Part shown: positions 44,672-56,790 of the stretch, in pieces
Position numbering within the stretch: the first letter of the stretch is position 1
Layout of the letters: every line of letters starts with the position of its first letter
Source of the DNA: Anadara kagoshimensis
Taxonomy: Eukaryota > Mollusca > Bivalvia > Arcoida > Arcidae
Direction of reading: 5' to 3'
Length of the DNA: 64,000 nucleotides
NCBI GenBank assembly: GCA_021292105.1
Contig: CM037870.1
Span: 24,791,916 to 24,855,915 of the forward strand
Made by a program: the position numbers and the translations under genes
Notes under the pieces: model-generated
The model's database searches: none
The model's input: the letters and a program-made list of their open reading frames with translations, nothing else
Told to the model about the DNA's origin: nothing

Positions 44672-44865
44672 TCAATGTAAACTAGAATGTTCTGGACTTG
44701 CCTTTGTGTACAATGTTACCATTGTTAACTGTGTTGGCACTTCAAATAATCCAGAAAGTAATCTGTATCAGGATATTATATTATTTTCACATATGGACAC
44801 ACGCGACTATTCGTAAAACTGTTTTGAATTAGAAGTAGTGCTCATGTCTCTGCCTGTGTCTCTAC

Positions 44866-45173
44866 TAATACTATAACTCAGTTGGTAGAGTGCTCGCTCC
44901 GTATGTTTTAGGTCTTAAGTTGAAACCCCCGACCGAGGTCTGGCAAAGACTCAACAATAGGTAGTGGCTACTCTTTTGTCAAGAACTCAGTGTTCAGAAA
45001 TGAGGAAGAGGCATTAAAAACCGATACCCCTGTGTCACGGCAGGCGTGCACATTGCCCCGAACGCACTGCAAAGATAAAAATACTAGCACTTCGCCTATA
45101 GCTGGTGACGTATTGATATAAGGGAAATGCTTTTGACTGAGACGTAAAACTCCACTGATTTAATCAATCAATC
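44866..45173 (+). mobile_element. tRNA-derived SINE (GCGGTAGCTTAG family), full-length
   Basis: aactcagttggtagagtgct (A box), a degenerate B box near tgaaacccccgacc, body cactgcaaagataaaaatac, core agctggtgacgtattgatat and tail gacgtaaaac with aatcaatcaatc. Shows the whole family in forward orientation. Confidence 0.83.
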
Positions 45174-45840
45174 TGTATCTGGCTATACTGTCATATTTTT
45201 TTAATATGTCATATTTTTGAAGATTTGATTAAAAATTAAAAAAAAAAATGACAACACGCCCTTTAAGTGCGTAAATAAAGATCGGGGTTTTCTCCCTTTC
45301 TTCATAGTTGTTGGTGATCAATCAATCAAGCAATCAATCATTATCAAAAGTCTTGAATTGGTCTTAAAAATTTTCAGATAGGCAACACGTATACGAATAT
45401 TTGTTTTGGGATAGGATCGAACTACATTTTTAGTTGTTAATACATCGATTCGGCATCCAAAGTATTTGAAAGTTCCTATACTATTCAAAAATTTATAATA
45501 TGACGACGCAAACCCTTATAGTGCCTACACAGTAGTCAATGTGATAAGGTATTGATAAAACAAAAGCATAACAAATGACCATATGCTCTTAATATATAAA
45601 ATTTGACCTTGTTCGACACTTCGATTCTGCGATATGTTGGTGTTTTATCTGTACCGTGGTGATAAAGTCATTCCTGTGTCCTATACATTCTGAAAACCGA
45701 ATAAAAGTTAAAGGTCACTGCATGGCTATATAAGAAAATGACAACGAGAAAGGTATAGTTTTTATATAGTTTTCTCTTGTCTTCGATTTTCATATGAACA
45801 CATAGCTGTCTTTTTCCATAATATATATCTCCACGTCTAT

Positions 45841-45892
<52 letters not shown>

Positions 45893-46434
45893 GACACACA
45901 CACACGAGAGAGAGAGAGAGAGAGAGAGCATTTTATTGAAGGCGGTCGTTACTTGGTAGAAGAGAGTTGATACTGAGCGAATATTGAAAGACACGATTTC
46001 TTGTGCATTTAATTAACTTAAACTCAATTATAGCTGAAATGAAGTCAGTACAGACCTGCCGAAAGTTTAATCCAGCTTATGAAAAGGAACCGAGCTGCTG
46101 ATCATGATGTGGTATTTCTGAGGAGGGGCCGAATAAGCATAAGCAGTCTAGCTGTTCGGCACTGATCCGTTAGCTTAGAGTTAAACTATCGACTGCACTG
46201 TAGTATATAGCTGAACATGTTTAGCCACAGTAACCAAGCAATAAATTATAACGAATCCTTAAAAAAGGTGGCTGGTTGAATGTGATTTACGTCACATCAG
46301 CAATGTTTCAGCTATAGCTATTCTTGACGAAATGATGATTGTCGGAGTTTTACGGATACCTGAAGTACGTTACTTATTCAACATTGCAGCGTTCAACATT
46401 GAATAAGTAAACAGTTACTTATTCAACGTTCGCA
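45174..46434. other. Intergenic, simple repeats only
   Basis: Contains the CA/GA microsatellite at 45846-45928; otherwise no gene or clear transposon. Confidence 0.5.
45846..45928 (+). repeat. (CA)n and (GA)n microsatellite
   Basis: A CA run with one GTGA interruption passes directly into a GA run. Confidence 0.95.
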
Positions 46435-46493
46435 AATATTTTTGTTTCATTCATAAAACATCAAATAAAACAAATTTTGTCACATTTCACGAT

Positions 46494-48960
46494 TAAATGT
46501 CACCAGTATGGTTACCCCCAGTGCCTCGGAACACATTGGCTTAAAGCTTCAATGTAAGCCCATACCATTATACAGTGTATTTCATAAAGACGGAAAGTAA
46601 AGTGCCTGAGCAAAGTGAAGCTTTCAATGTGCTCGGAATTTCGGAATATCATTTTTTACTACTTTGCTTAGGCAATGTCACTACCAAGTATGGTTACCCC
46701 CAGTGGCTCGGAACACATTGGCTTAAAGCTTCAATATAAGCCCATACCATTATACAGTGTATTTTATAAAGACGGAAAATAAAGTGCCTGAGCAAAGTGA
46801 AGCTTTCACTGTGCTCGGAATTTCAGAACATCAGTTTGTACTACTATGCTTAGGCAATGTCACTACCAAGTATGGTTACCCCCAGTGCCTCGGAACACGT
46901 TGGCTTTAAGCTTCAATGCAAGTCCATACCATTATACAGTGTATTTCATAAAGACGGAAAATATAGTGCCTGAGCAAAGTGAAGCTTTCACTGTGCTCGG
47001 AATTTCGCAATATCATTTTGTTCTACTATGCTTAGGCAATGTCACTACCAAGTATGGTTACCCCAGTGCTTCGAAACACATTGGCTAAAAGCTTCAATAT
47101 AAGCCCATACCATTATACAGTGTATTTCATAAAGACGGAAAGTATAGTGCCTGAGCAAAGTTAAGCTTTCACTGTGCTCGGAATTTCGCAATATAATTTT
47201 GTACTACTATGCTTAGGCAATGTCACTATCAAGTATGGTTACCCCCAGTGCCTCGGAACATATTGACTTAAAGCTTCAATGTAAGCCCATACCATTATAC
47301 AGTGTATTTCATAAAGACGGAAAGTAAAGTGCCTAAGCAAAGTAAAGCTTTCACTGTGCTCGGAATTTCGGAACATCATTTTGTACTACTATGCTTAGGC
47401 AATGTCACTACCAAGTACGGTTACCCCCAGTGCCTCGGAACCAGTTGGCTTAAAGCTTCAATGCAAGCCCATACCATTATAGAGTGTATTTCATAAAGAC
47501 GGAAGGTAAAGTGCCTGAGCAAAGTGAAGCTTTCACTGTGCTCGGAATTTCGCAATATCATTTTGTACTACTGTGCTTAGGCAATGTCACTACCAAGTAT
47601 GGTTACCCCCAAGGCCTCGAAACACATTGGCTTAAAGGTTCAATGTAAGCCCATACCATTATACGGTGTATTTTATAAAGATGGAAAGTAAAGTGCCTGA
47701 GCAAAGTAAAGCTTTCACTGTGCTCGGAATTTCGCAATATCATTTTGTACTACTATGCTTAGGCAATGTCACTATCAAGTATGGTTACCCCCAGTGCCTC
47801 GGAACACATTGACTTAAAGCTTCAATATAAGACCATACCATTATACAGTGTATTTCATAAAGACGGAAAGTATAGTGCCTGAGCAAAGAGAAGCTTTCAC
47901 TGTGCTCGGAATTTCGCAATATCATTTTGTACTACTATGCTTAGGCAATGTCACTATTAAGTATGGTTACCCCCAGTACCTTGGAACACATTGACTTAAA
48001 GCTTTAATGTAAGCCCATACCATTATACAGTGCATTTCATAAAGACGGAAAGTAAAGTGCCTGAGCAAATTGAAGCTTTCACTATGCTCGGAATTTCAGA
48101 ACATCATTTTGTACTACTATGCTTAGGCAATGTCACTACCAAGTATGGTTACCCTCAGTGCCTCGGAATACATTGGCCTAAAGCTTCAATGTAAGCCCAT
48201 ACCATTATATACAGTATTTCATAAAGACGGAAGGTAAAGTGCCTGAGCAAAGTGAAGCTTTCACTGTGCTCAGAATTTCGCAATATCATTTTGTACTACT
48301 ATCCTTAGGCAATGTCACTACCAAGTATGGTTACCCCCAGTGCCTCGGAACACATTGGCTTAAAGCTTCAATGTAAGCACATACCATTATATACAGTATT
48401 TCATAAAGGCGGAAAGTAAACGCCTGAGCAAAGTGAAGCTTTCACTGTGCTCGGAATTTTGCAATATCATTTTGTACTACTATCCTTAGGCAATGTCACT
48501 ACCAAGTATGGTTACCCCCAGTGCCTCGGAACACATTGACTTAAAGCTTCAATATAAGCCCATACCATTATACAGTGTATTTCATAAAGACGGAAAGTAA
48601 AGTGCCTGAGCAAAGTGAAGCTTTCACTGTGCTCGGAATTTTGCAATATCATTTTGTACTACTATGCTTAGGCAATGTCACTATTAAGTATGGTTACCCC
48701 CAGTACCTCGGAACACATTGACTTAGAGCTTCAATGTAAGCCCATACCATTATACAGTGCATTTCATAAAGACGGAAAGTTAAGTACCTGAGCAAAGTGA
48801 AGCTTTCACTGTGTTAGGAATTTCGGAATATCGTTTTGTACTACTATGCTTAGGCAATGTCACTGCCAAGTAGGGTTACCCCCCAGTGCCTCGGAACACA
48901 TTGGCTTAAAGCTTTAATGTAAGCCCTTGCCATTATAAAGTATATTTCATATAGACGGAA
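46494..48960 (+). repeat. 181-bp satellite array, about 14 monomers
   Basis: Monomers start at about 46494, 46673, 46855, 47037, 47218, 47400, 47583, 47764, 47946, 48129, 48311, 48488, 48676 and 48856. Unit: aatgtcactaccaagtatgg, ttacccccagtgcctcggaa, cacattggcttaaagcttca, then cattatacagtgtatttcat and gcctgagcaaagtgaagctt. Identity is high in the middle. Confidence 0.95.
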
Positions 48961-49440
48961 AGTAAACCGCCTGAACAATGTAGACGTTCCGTATATTTCA
49001 CATCGTTAAGTAAAGTGTTCTAGCATAGTTAGGCTTATATTGTGGTAAACGGTTAATAACATCGTGTTGATTTACTATTCTGATACTATGTCACTACTAA
49101 GTACTGTTTCCTGTAGAGCTTTAGGACACTTTGACCTAAAGCATCAATCTAAGCAAATGCCATCACACAATAAATTATACATATGTAGAAAGTAAAGGTT
49201 CTGGCACGGTGAAACTTTCATTTTATTGACAATTATAAATTAAGGTTAATAAATAAAGTATAAACAATGTCACTACCAAGTATGGTTCTCTTCAGTACAG
49301 TGCCTTGGATCTCATCGATCTAAGCCCTTGGAATATGCATAAAGTAAAATGTTCAAGCAAAATGAAACTTTCACTTTTGGTAATTTTTGAAATGACATAT
49401 TGTAACACCTCATATGGCATTGTCACTATAGAATAGATAC
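48961..49440 (+). repeat. Decayed edge of the 181-bp satellite
   Basis: Two to three strongly diverged monomers (for example near 49085 and 49265, both with gtcactac.aagta). Confidence 0.75.
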
Positions 49441-49454
49441 TGATCTAGAGAACA

Positions 49455-49455
49455 C

Positions 49456-49492
<37 letters not shown>
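49455..49492 (+). repeat. (AT)n microsatellite
   Basis: Pure AT run between the satellite edge and the 148-bp repeat. Confidence 0.92.
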
Positions 49493-49495
<3 letters not shown>

Positions 49496-49529
49496 CTACA
49501 ATACATTATTTATAAACAGCTAAAGTATG

Positions 49530-50220
49530 AAACTATGACCTTTATCTATATATCAAAATGATTGTTAGGCCATTACCTACAATATTCGATACTAGTATAC
49601 ATGCCTATACAAAAAGTTAATAGTTTTCGAGATAATTAACCATTTCAGTATCCTTTCCCATCTGTGACCTTGACCTTTGAACGCATGACCTTAATCTATA
49701 TACTAGTATCAAAACGATCGTTAAATCAAAACCTAGAATATTCAAATATACATTTCTATACAAAAAGTTTAAAGTTTTCGAGATAATTAACCATTTATGT
49801 ATTGATTTGCATCTGTGACCTTGACCTTTGAACCCATGACCTTAATCTATATATAAAATGATCGTTAAATCAATTCCTACAATATTGTAATATACATGTC
49901 TATACAAAAACCTTATAGTTTTTTTTAGATAATTAACCATTTCAGTATTCTTTCGCATCTGTGACCTTGACCTTTGAACCCATGACATTAATCTATATAT
50001 CAAAATGATCGTTAAATCAAAACCTAGAATATTCGAATATACAATTCTATACAAAAAGTTAAAAGTTTTCGAGATAATTAACCATTTATGTATTGATTTG
50101 CATCTGTGAACTTGACCTTTGAACCTATGACCTTAATCTACATATCAAAATGATCGTTAAATCAATTCCTACAATATTGTAATATACATGTGTATACAAA
50201 AAGTTAATAGTTTTCTAGAT
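49530..50220 (+). repeat. 148-bp tandem repeat, about 4.5 units
   Basis: The phrase gtgaccttgacctttgaac recurs at about 49665, 49814, 49960 and 50107, with caaaatgatcgttaaatcaa and gagataattaaccattt between. Confidence 0.9.
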
Positions 50221-50221
50221 A

Positions 50222-50745
50222 TTGCAAAATTCCGAGCACAGTGAAAGCTTCACTTTGCTCAGGCACTTTACTTTCCGTCTTTATGAAATACTGTATATAA
50301 TGGTATGGGCTTACATTGAAGCTTTAAGCCAATGTGTTCCGAGGCACTGGGGGTAACCATACTTAGTAGTGACATTGCCTAAGCATAGTAGTACAAAATG
50401 ATATTGCGAAATTCCGAGCACAGTGAAAGCTTCACTTTGCTCAGGCACTTTACTTTCCGTCTTTATGAAATACTGTATATAATGGTATGGGCTTACATTG
50501 AAGCTTTAAGCCAATGTGTTCCGAGGCACTGGGGGTAACCATACTTGGTAGTGACATTGCCTAAGCATAGTAGTACAAAATGATATTGCGAAATTCCGAG
50601 CACAGTGAAAGCTTCACTTTGCTCAGGCACTTTACTTTCCGTCTTTATGAAATACTGTATATAATGGTATGGGGTTACATTGAAGCTTTAAGCCAATGTG
50701 TTCCGAAGCACTGGGGGTAACCATACTTGGTAGTGACATTTAATC
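50222..50745 (-). repeat. Three inverted monomers of the 181-bp satellite
   Basis: Reverse-complement copies of the 46494-48960 unit, very similar to one another, ending at the right inverted repeat of the block. Confidence 0.93.
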
Positions 50746-50803
50746 GTGAAACGTGACAAAATTTGTTTTATTTGATGTTTTATGAATGAAACAAAAATAT
50801 ATA

Positions 50804-50822
50804 TATGTGTGTGTGTGTGTGT

Positions 50823-50854
<32 letters not shown>
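50804..50854 (+). repeat. (GT)n microsatellite
   Basis: GT run with one GG interruption, directly after the satellite block. Confidence 0.92.
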
Positions 50855-50855
<1 letters not shown>

Positions 50856-50859
50856 TCTG

Positions 50860-51567
50860 TCGGCCGATGACATAATTGCTTTTATAAGATTAATTTAAGC
50901 ATAACATCTTATGGTATGTCCGTTTGTGCAAGTGTTTCTAACTTACTTTCTTTCTACTAGTGCGCACTTATTGCGGCCTTTAGATTGTTAGTATGCTTGT
51001 TCACAATGTCGAAAACACCACAGGCCACTCAGTCCATTATACTGGTACTGAACCAATGGTCCATTATACTGTTACCAAGTGAATCAGTGAAGGCTTACGA
51101 CAAGGAAAACCAGCATTTTCAATTGAGGCCGACTGGGGTCGAACCCACAGCTGTGGACACTTAGGAATTTAAAGCCTTAGGTACTCGTCCCCATCTCGAC
51201 TGTGGGTACAATGGCATTTGTTATGGAGTGGAAAGACTAAATACTTGTTAAGAATTCAATTGGTATCCAAAATATTTGATAAACCCACTAGGCAATTCTT
51301 TTGTATTGTCTGAAATATACTATTGTCTAAATTAAATTTACTGCTAGTTAAAATTTGAAAATTTTCAAAAACTAAGGTATACTCCCGCATGCAAAAATAA
51401 ATCCTTAGCTTAAGGTAAAATATATTTTGGCCCTTTGGATATTTTTTCAACATCTTGAAAAAATTGGTTTCGAAATTTTGGTCCAACCACTACTTATGGG
51501 AAATTGTATTCCGAAATGGCCGCCTGGTACTTTAAAATAAACATTGGTATTTTTTTTACTATTTCAG
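50860..51567. other. Non-coding upstream of cyclase-family exon
   Basis: Includes a degenerate tRNA-derived SINE piece, inverted, at about 51110-51200 (ggggtcgaacccac). The missing 5' exon of the cyclase-family gene may lie here or beyond, but none was recognised. Confidence 0.45.
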
Positions 51568-51740
51568 ATTGCTCGTACATATACTATAGTATTTGTTGTG
51601 TTATGTGTAGTTGAACTTTGTCACACTGTGAAGTATGTGGATCTTACTCACACTCATGACGGACACGCCCTCACGTGGGCCAATAACCCCCCGTTTAACT
51701 CTACAATACTTTGGAGAGGAATATATTATGACAATGTTTG
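51568..51740 (+). CDS. Cyclase-family exon with signal core and DLTHTHDG strand
   Basis: 173 bases after acceptor ctatttcag, before donor gtaagt. No in-frame ATG before VKYVDLT, so an upstream exon is needed. Ends two bases into a Trp codon completed by the next exon. Confidence 0.88.
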
Positions 51741-53260
51741 GTAAGTATGAGAGGAGTTGAGTAATGGATTTCACCCTTCCCCTCCGCCTCGTCAAGAATT
51801 TTTTCACTTATATCAGTTCTTGGATGGTGGAGGAAACAGGAGTGCTCGGAGAAAACCACTAACCTTGCGGCAAGAGAACTGATCAACTTTCTTCTACTAG
51901 AGTCTGCTATCTGGAGTGGGATTCTAACCTAGGCGGTGAGAGACGCCCTGTTTCGTACACGCGCGCTTTAAATAGACAACTTGGTCCCGTTTGGGGAATA
52001 AGAACAATACTAAAATAGTTATACCATCTCTCCGCGACGAAGAATATCAAATTTGAGCTTTCCAATTACATTGCAAGTTAATTATCTAGGTGCCCACGTG
52101 AGTTAATGCGTCGGGTTATGTTTGTTATGTTTTAAAGCCTTGGTTCCCACAGGCACAGATCCTACATAGTGAGAAAGTTTGGCAGCTCGCTTGACGAAGG
52201 TCTTGTATATTCAATCTATAGCACAAAGTTCCTACATTTACACCTTTATGGACTTTTCATATATGTTTTCATTATCACATTGGGACGCCCTTGATAACTT
52301 TTTATCTAGTGCGTAACTAAAGCCATGAAGTTCATGGCAATGAAGTTTGAAGGCACGGGGCGCAATTTTTACATTTAATTTCGGAAATGATGTTTTTAGT
52401 AGAGTATTATTTGAAATTTGAGGTGTTCAAGTTGTGTGGTGGTTAGCGTTATATCTAATTATCCAATCAATATCCACTTTTAATTGTCAATTTTATAGGA
52501 TGTTTGTTTACATGTTGATTTTACAAAGTGGTAATGGCTGTCCAATTATACTCGATGAGACCAAAATATGTGCTATTCATATTTTTATAGGATGGAGTTG
52601 AACTACATTTGTACTCCAGAACATATGGGGACCCACTTAGACGCTCCTTCACACTTTTCAAAGACCGGATGGCGGTTACATCAAGTACCAATAGATAAAT
52701 TGATGGGTCCAGGTGTTGTGGTTGACGTCAAATCTGAAGCTGCTAAAAATAGAGATTACGCTGTTACTGTGGATGATCTGTTAAAGTGGGAGAGTAAATA
52801 TGGTCGAATTCCGAACAAAGCTGTAGTTATAATGAACTCAGGCTGGGATAAGTACTGGGGAAACGTTAATCTAGCCTTTGGGACAGACATGTTTAACGAC
52901 ACAATGTCCTACCACTTCCCTGGATGGCACGTTGACACAGTTCAATGGCTAATTTCGAATCGAAATATTAATATACTAGGAGTCGATACACCTTCGACAG
53001 ACCCAGCACAGGAACATAAATATCCAGTACATGTACTGGCTACTGCGCATAATATAGTTATGATAGAAAGTGTAGCGAACCTAGATGACATACCGGCTTC
53101 AGGAGCAATGATTTATGCTCCAGCAGCTAAGTATTACCAAGGAAGTGGCGCACCGGTACGCGTGTTTGCGTCAGTAAATGATAACGTCAGTTCTTCAAAC
53201 AAAGCGCAGACAAATATTTTAATTATTTTATTGATTGTAATACCAATGACCTTGGAATAA
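51568..53260 (+). CDS. Secreted cyclase-family protein (kynurenine-formamidase/isatin-hydrolase fold), 5' incomplete
   Basis: Exons 51568-51740 and 52591-53260 join in phase across an 850-base intron to about 280 residues. Seen: a hydrophobic stretch TYTIVFVVLCVVELCHT that looks like a signal-peptide core; VKYVDLTHTHDGHALTW, the family's first strand; the metal-binding motif HMGTHLDAPSHF; GVVVDVKSEA; VVIMNSGWDKYWG; ILGVDTPSTDP; and the C-terminal HVLATAHNIVMIESVANLDD. Three N-glycosylation sequons (NST, NDT, NVS) and a polar stretch followed by the hydrophobic tail TNILIILLIVIPMTLE suggest a GPI-anchored secreted protein. The family (PF04199 type) uses metal to hydrolyse amide or lactam bonds; the substrate here is unknown. 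The start codon is in an unseen upstream exon. Confidence 0.88.
51790..51965 (-). mobile_element. tRNA-Leu/Ser-like SINE in the cyclase-family intron
   Basis: Minus-strand pieces agttctcttgccgcaaggtt, gtggttttctccgagcactc and ctgtttcctccaccatccaa match the family body. Head degraded. Confidence 0.65.
52591..53260 (+). CDS. Cyclase-family last exon with metal-binding motif
   Basis: 670 bases after acceptor tttttatag. Begins MELNYICTPEHMGTHLDAPS and ends IPMTLE then TAA; the stop overlaps an AATAAA at 53256-53261. Confidence 0.92.
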
Positions 53261-53801
53261 ATTAAATGTTTTGAAATGTAGTTCTTATGTTAAAATATAC
53301 CAAAAGTGTTATTGGGTGAAAATGAACTAGTAGCAAATTGGTGTAAGCATGTGGCATGTCAAGCGAAACCATACTTATAATAATATTTTATGTGACGGCT
53401 AAAGAAAATGACGTCATAAAATTAGGACATTCTTTCTCAAGTTATGTTCAATATTCTGAAATGCACTTATATAAAAAACAAAAATGGCCAATTAATTTTC
53501 TGAAGATATAATTTTTGTTGTCAATCGTTGGCGAACAGTGTCTCGTGATTTTGTCAATCACTTGTGTACATTTCATATCTTAATTGAAAACCGAGGAGCA
53601 AAACTCTTAAATATTGATTGAATGTCCACCTGATGTGTTGCATTTGAAAATAAACAAATATGTAAGCCCTTTTAGTGATCAAAATTTTAACTACAAAAGT
53701 GTTGATCAATCAAATTAAGAATTAAGAAACTTATTACACATTAATCAATAATAGTTGTAACATATACAAGTAACCTTTATTCATTGAATCACAGACAGAT
53801 A
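53261..53801 (+). other. Probable 3' UTR and intergenic after the cyclase-family gene
   Basis: AT-rich; further AATAAA at about 53649. Nothing else recognised. Confidence 0.4.
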
Positions 53802-54030
53802 TAATCAAAACAAACATACCGGTCTATGTTCAAATAACAGTCCCAAAAGGAAGAAGTAATAAAGATGACAAATTAAGTTAAACGCATGTATGTACTTCCA
53901 TTAGGCCAGTGACGCAAGGTGCTCTGAAAGAGTAAGAACCTCCTGTCTAGCTTGCTATACCAGTCACATGTAAATAAAAATTGAGAATAAAAAAACATGG
54001 AACGTCAAATATTTCCAGGATAAAACGTTT
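53802..54030 (+). mobile_element. CACCTCC dispersed repeat
   Basis: Matches the 42751-43032 copy: caaacataccggtctatgtt, aattaagttaaacgcatgta, agagtaagaacctcctgtct, agcttgctataccagtcac. Confidence 0.7.
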
Positions 54031-54309
54031 TGGGTGCCTGCTTGGCCTAAAGAGAGGATTTTGAAAATGTTCACATTACAGAGACTACATTCGCTTGTTG
54101 ATCTGAGAAAACCAATCTTTATTTTTCTCGACAGCAACAAAAGATTATATTGCTCATTTTATCTATCTTTTCATATAGCTTTGAATGCTTTTTGAAATAA
54201 TAAAATACTTTCCAGTTCATCAAATCAAAAAGCAATAGATAAATATTACATGATATACATGTACAATATTCTATTATATTAAGTAATTTTGGTGTAAGTA
54301 CTTGGTACT

Positions 54310-54620
54310 TACCTGGTACAAAAATTTAGCACAAAACATGTTCAAATAACAATCCAAAACTCAAACTAGAACGTATGAAAACTGACAAATTTAAGTTAAA
54401 CACGCGAACCTCCATCAGGGGAGTGAGACCGGGTGCTACGGAAGGCAAAGTACCTCCGGTCTGACTAGCTTCTCCCATCACGTGTAAAATCAATATTGAG
54501 AATAAGAGAAACATAGGACTATGGAACGTAAAATATTATGTATATCCAGAATAATTTTGGGTACAGAGACATCATACTTATCAACAGTATTGTGATGACG
54601 ACCATGAAACCTTTTGATGG
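54310..54620 (+). mobile_element. CACCTCC dispersed repeat, long copy
   Basis: Contains acacgcgaacctccatcagg, ggaaggcaaagtacctccgg, cataggactatggaacgt and ends aaccttttgatggtc, giving the fullest 3' side of the family. Confidence 0.72.
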
Positions 54621-55029
54621 TCTTGATGATTTTAAAATGTTTTAAAAACATGACAGACATCGTATTTGTTGTTGATCTATGGCCATTTACTAGTATATAC
54701 GTATGAAATCCAATCTTCTTTAATTAATTTTCTTGATAATAACAAAGTATAAATTGTTTAGCTTATTTATGTGTTTTTATTTTGTTTTAAAGCATATCAT
54801 CTCTCCAAATAGTTTTGAATGGTCATAATCAACATTTTTTCACAGTTTATCAAAGCAAAAATGCAATAGCTAAAATAACATGATATACAATATAAATATA
54901 CAATATTCTGTATTGCTTTTTATTTTATCATTCACTATATTGTTGATAATATCAAGTCTCTCTGTCCCAGACATGTTTGAAGTGCCATGATTTCAAGTTC
55001 CTTGCATTCACAAATTTGATTTCTAGCAC

Positions 55030-55125
55030 CGAAGGGTACCTGGCCTCAATTTCCTGGTAGACGTTCACAATGTTTTTACTTTGCTTTTGTAATTGTGATT
55101 TGTATTGGACATTGACCGGTAATTT
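55030..55125 (-). mobile_element. CACCTCC dispersed repeat, partial, inverted
   Basis: gaagggtacctggcctcaat, ttcctggtagacgttcacaa, then tttactttgcttttgtaatt and gtgatttgtattggac. Confidence 0.55.
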
Positions 55126-55561
55126 TGTGTTTGATACAACAATTTGTTAATTATCTGGTACAAATTCTGCATAAAAGCAACAGTTTATTACAAATATATA
55201 ACATTTTGTATCAGAAGTAAAACTACAAACAAAATACTCATTATATAAATTTTTATCTACACTAAAATATTTTTTCCATTTTCCCAAACTCCTTTTGAAA
55301 TAATATTTTCAAAAGAAGGACATTTGAAATCAAACAAACAAAACGTGTACTTGACAACAACCAAAATACGACATAGTACAAGAAAATGGTAAAACCAATC
55401 AAAACCAGAAGAGACAAACGCATGCTTCTATCATATACATTATGGTTCTCTGATTGATTACAAGAAAGAGAGAAAGAAAGAAAGGGAGATTTTGAGAAAT
55501 TTGAAGGAATACAAAAGACAAACAATAAAGTTATCATCAAGCAACATTTGCATATAGAATT

Positions 55562-56790
55562 TTAATCAAATGCCATGTCAACTGGAAACGCATAAGCTGA
55601 ACTCAATCGAAGACCGTATGCAACAACTCCATAATATATATTTTTAAAACTGCTGATAGAATGTTGGCCACGTTTTATTTTCAACGATAATACAGACCAG
55701 CTCTCCCCGTGAAGTGACACCGTATCAGATACAAGATTGTATGAGAAAATGGTTTTTCCATCAACCATTAGACTCCCAACCTCTGAAGATTTTATTGTTA
55801 TCGAAATATAGTGAGAGTAATTGAGGTAAGTGTCATGAGGTGTTATAAAGGTGACATTTCGTGAGTATTGGGATATTGACGGAACTAATGTCATCAAATC
55901 CCAGGTAAATCCCGAAACATTAGAATAAGAATAAGCAGCAACTAAACAAGATGTTGAACACGTTATTACAGCAGATTTTGACACAGGTAAATTTAATTCA
56001 AGTGTTCCAGTCAGTTGGTACCCTGTGGTTTTGCTGCCAGCAGTAACATTTACTGTAGTAAGTTTTGAGACGGGTGTAACACGCATGGATGTTCCACTCG
56101 ACGATAAAAATACTGGCATGATAAAAGATGTTCCTAATTTGGGTATAGGGGGTAAAAATACAGAATAATGATTAATATCTATTGGTTTCGGTAAAGCATT
56201 ATTGCAACCAGATTGCACAGCCACCGGTTTATCACTTTTAATAAGTGTACCGGTCAAATCCTGAGTATGTGAAACTTGAAATGTATGGAATTCCTTCATA
56301 TATATCTCAAATGTATCATTAGTGCTATACTGACGACCGTTAAATGTATAAGAACCACTTGTATTTAAAGTCACGCGTATCGTTGTATCGGGATGTACTG
56401 CAAGAATACTAACAAAGCTTATGGACCCATGATCGGGAGGATAGGACATAACAATATACGACATACCGAGGTTACCAAAGGGTATGACATTAAAAGCGGC
56501 AGACGAAAAGAGATTAAATGTACTGTAGCCTACAAGATAAACAGCCCTATCAGACACTACTTTTATTCCCTTTTGTTCAATGATATTGCGTAAAAGTTGG
56601 TTATGCCTGTCTATTTCAATTGTTAATGATTTGTTAAATGTATAAGTTGCGAAACCACTTTTGTTGTATACTTTCACCGTTTCTTCACTTTCTGTTCGAG
56701 CGGTAATATATAAAATCAGGTGAAAATCATTGGTTATCTGTGTTTGGCTATTTTCCGGAAACGACAACCAAAATACATTTCCTTTGTTCC
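55562..56790 (-). CDS. IgGFc-binding domain exon (last coding exon)
   Basis: 1229 bases after acceptor tatttacag: a completed Gly codon, 408 codons and TAA. The whole domain lies in one exon: NKGNVFWLSFPENSQ at the start, SFVSILAVHPDTTIRVTL and DLTGTLIKSDKPVAVQSG in the middle, and FTWDLMTLVPSISQYSRNVT near the end. The 418-codon open frame extends slightly upstream into the intron; the acceptor defines the true edge. Confidence 0.92.

Larger units (their letters stand above)
46435..50799. mobile_element. Inverted-repeat-bounded satellite block (possible large non-autonomous element)
   Basis: About 65 bases at 46435-46500 (aatatttttgtttcattcat..cacgattaaatgtcac) are inverted at 50733-50799 (gtgacatttaatcgtgaaac..aaaaatat). 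Inside: a forward 181-bp array, its decayed edge, a 148-bp tandem repeat and three inverted copies of the 181-bp unit. Bivalve elements with tandem cores (pearl/CvA type, Helitron-related) look similar, but typical Helitron ends were not identified. Confidence 0.6.

Noticed and set aside
44866-44960. tRNA gene suggested by A and B boxes
   Set aside because: The cloverleaf arms do not pair and the SINE body and tail follow; it is a tRNA-derived SINE head.
45668-45994. 108-codon frame with a Cys/Val run
   Set aside because: Translation of the CA/GA microsatellite.
46846-47496. Repeated frames containing GNVTTKYGYP
   Set aside because: Translations of the 181-bp satellite; the period is not a multiple of three, and the frames close in neighbouring monomers.
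55262-55540. 92-codon minus-strand frame with a transmembrane-like stretch just after the IgGFc-binding exon
   Set aside because: It is separated by the stop codon and not in a continuing frame; hydrophobicity is expected from T-rich sequence. Kept only as a remote possibility of an alternative 3' exon.
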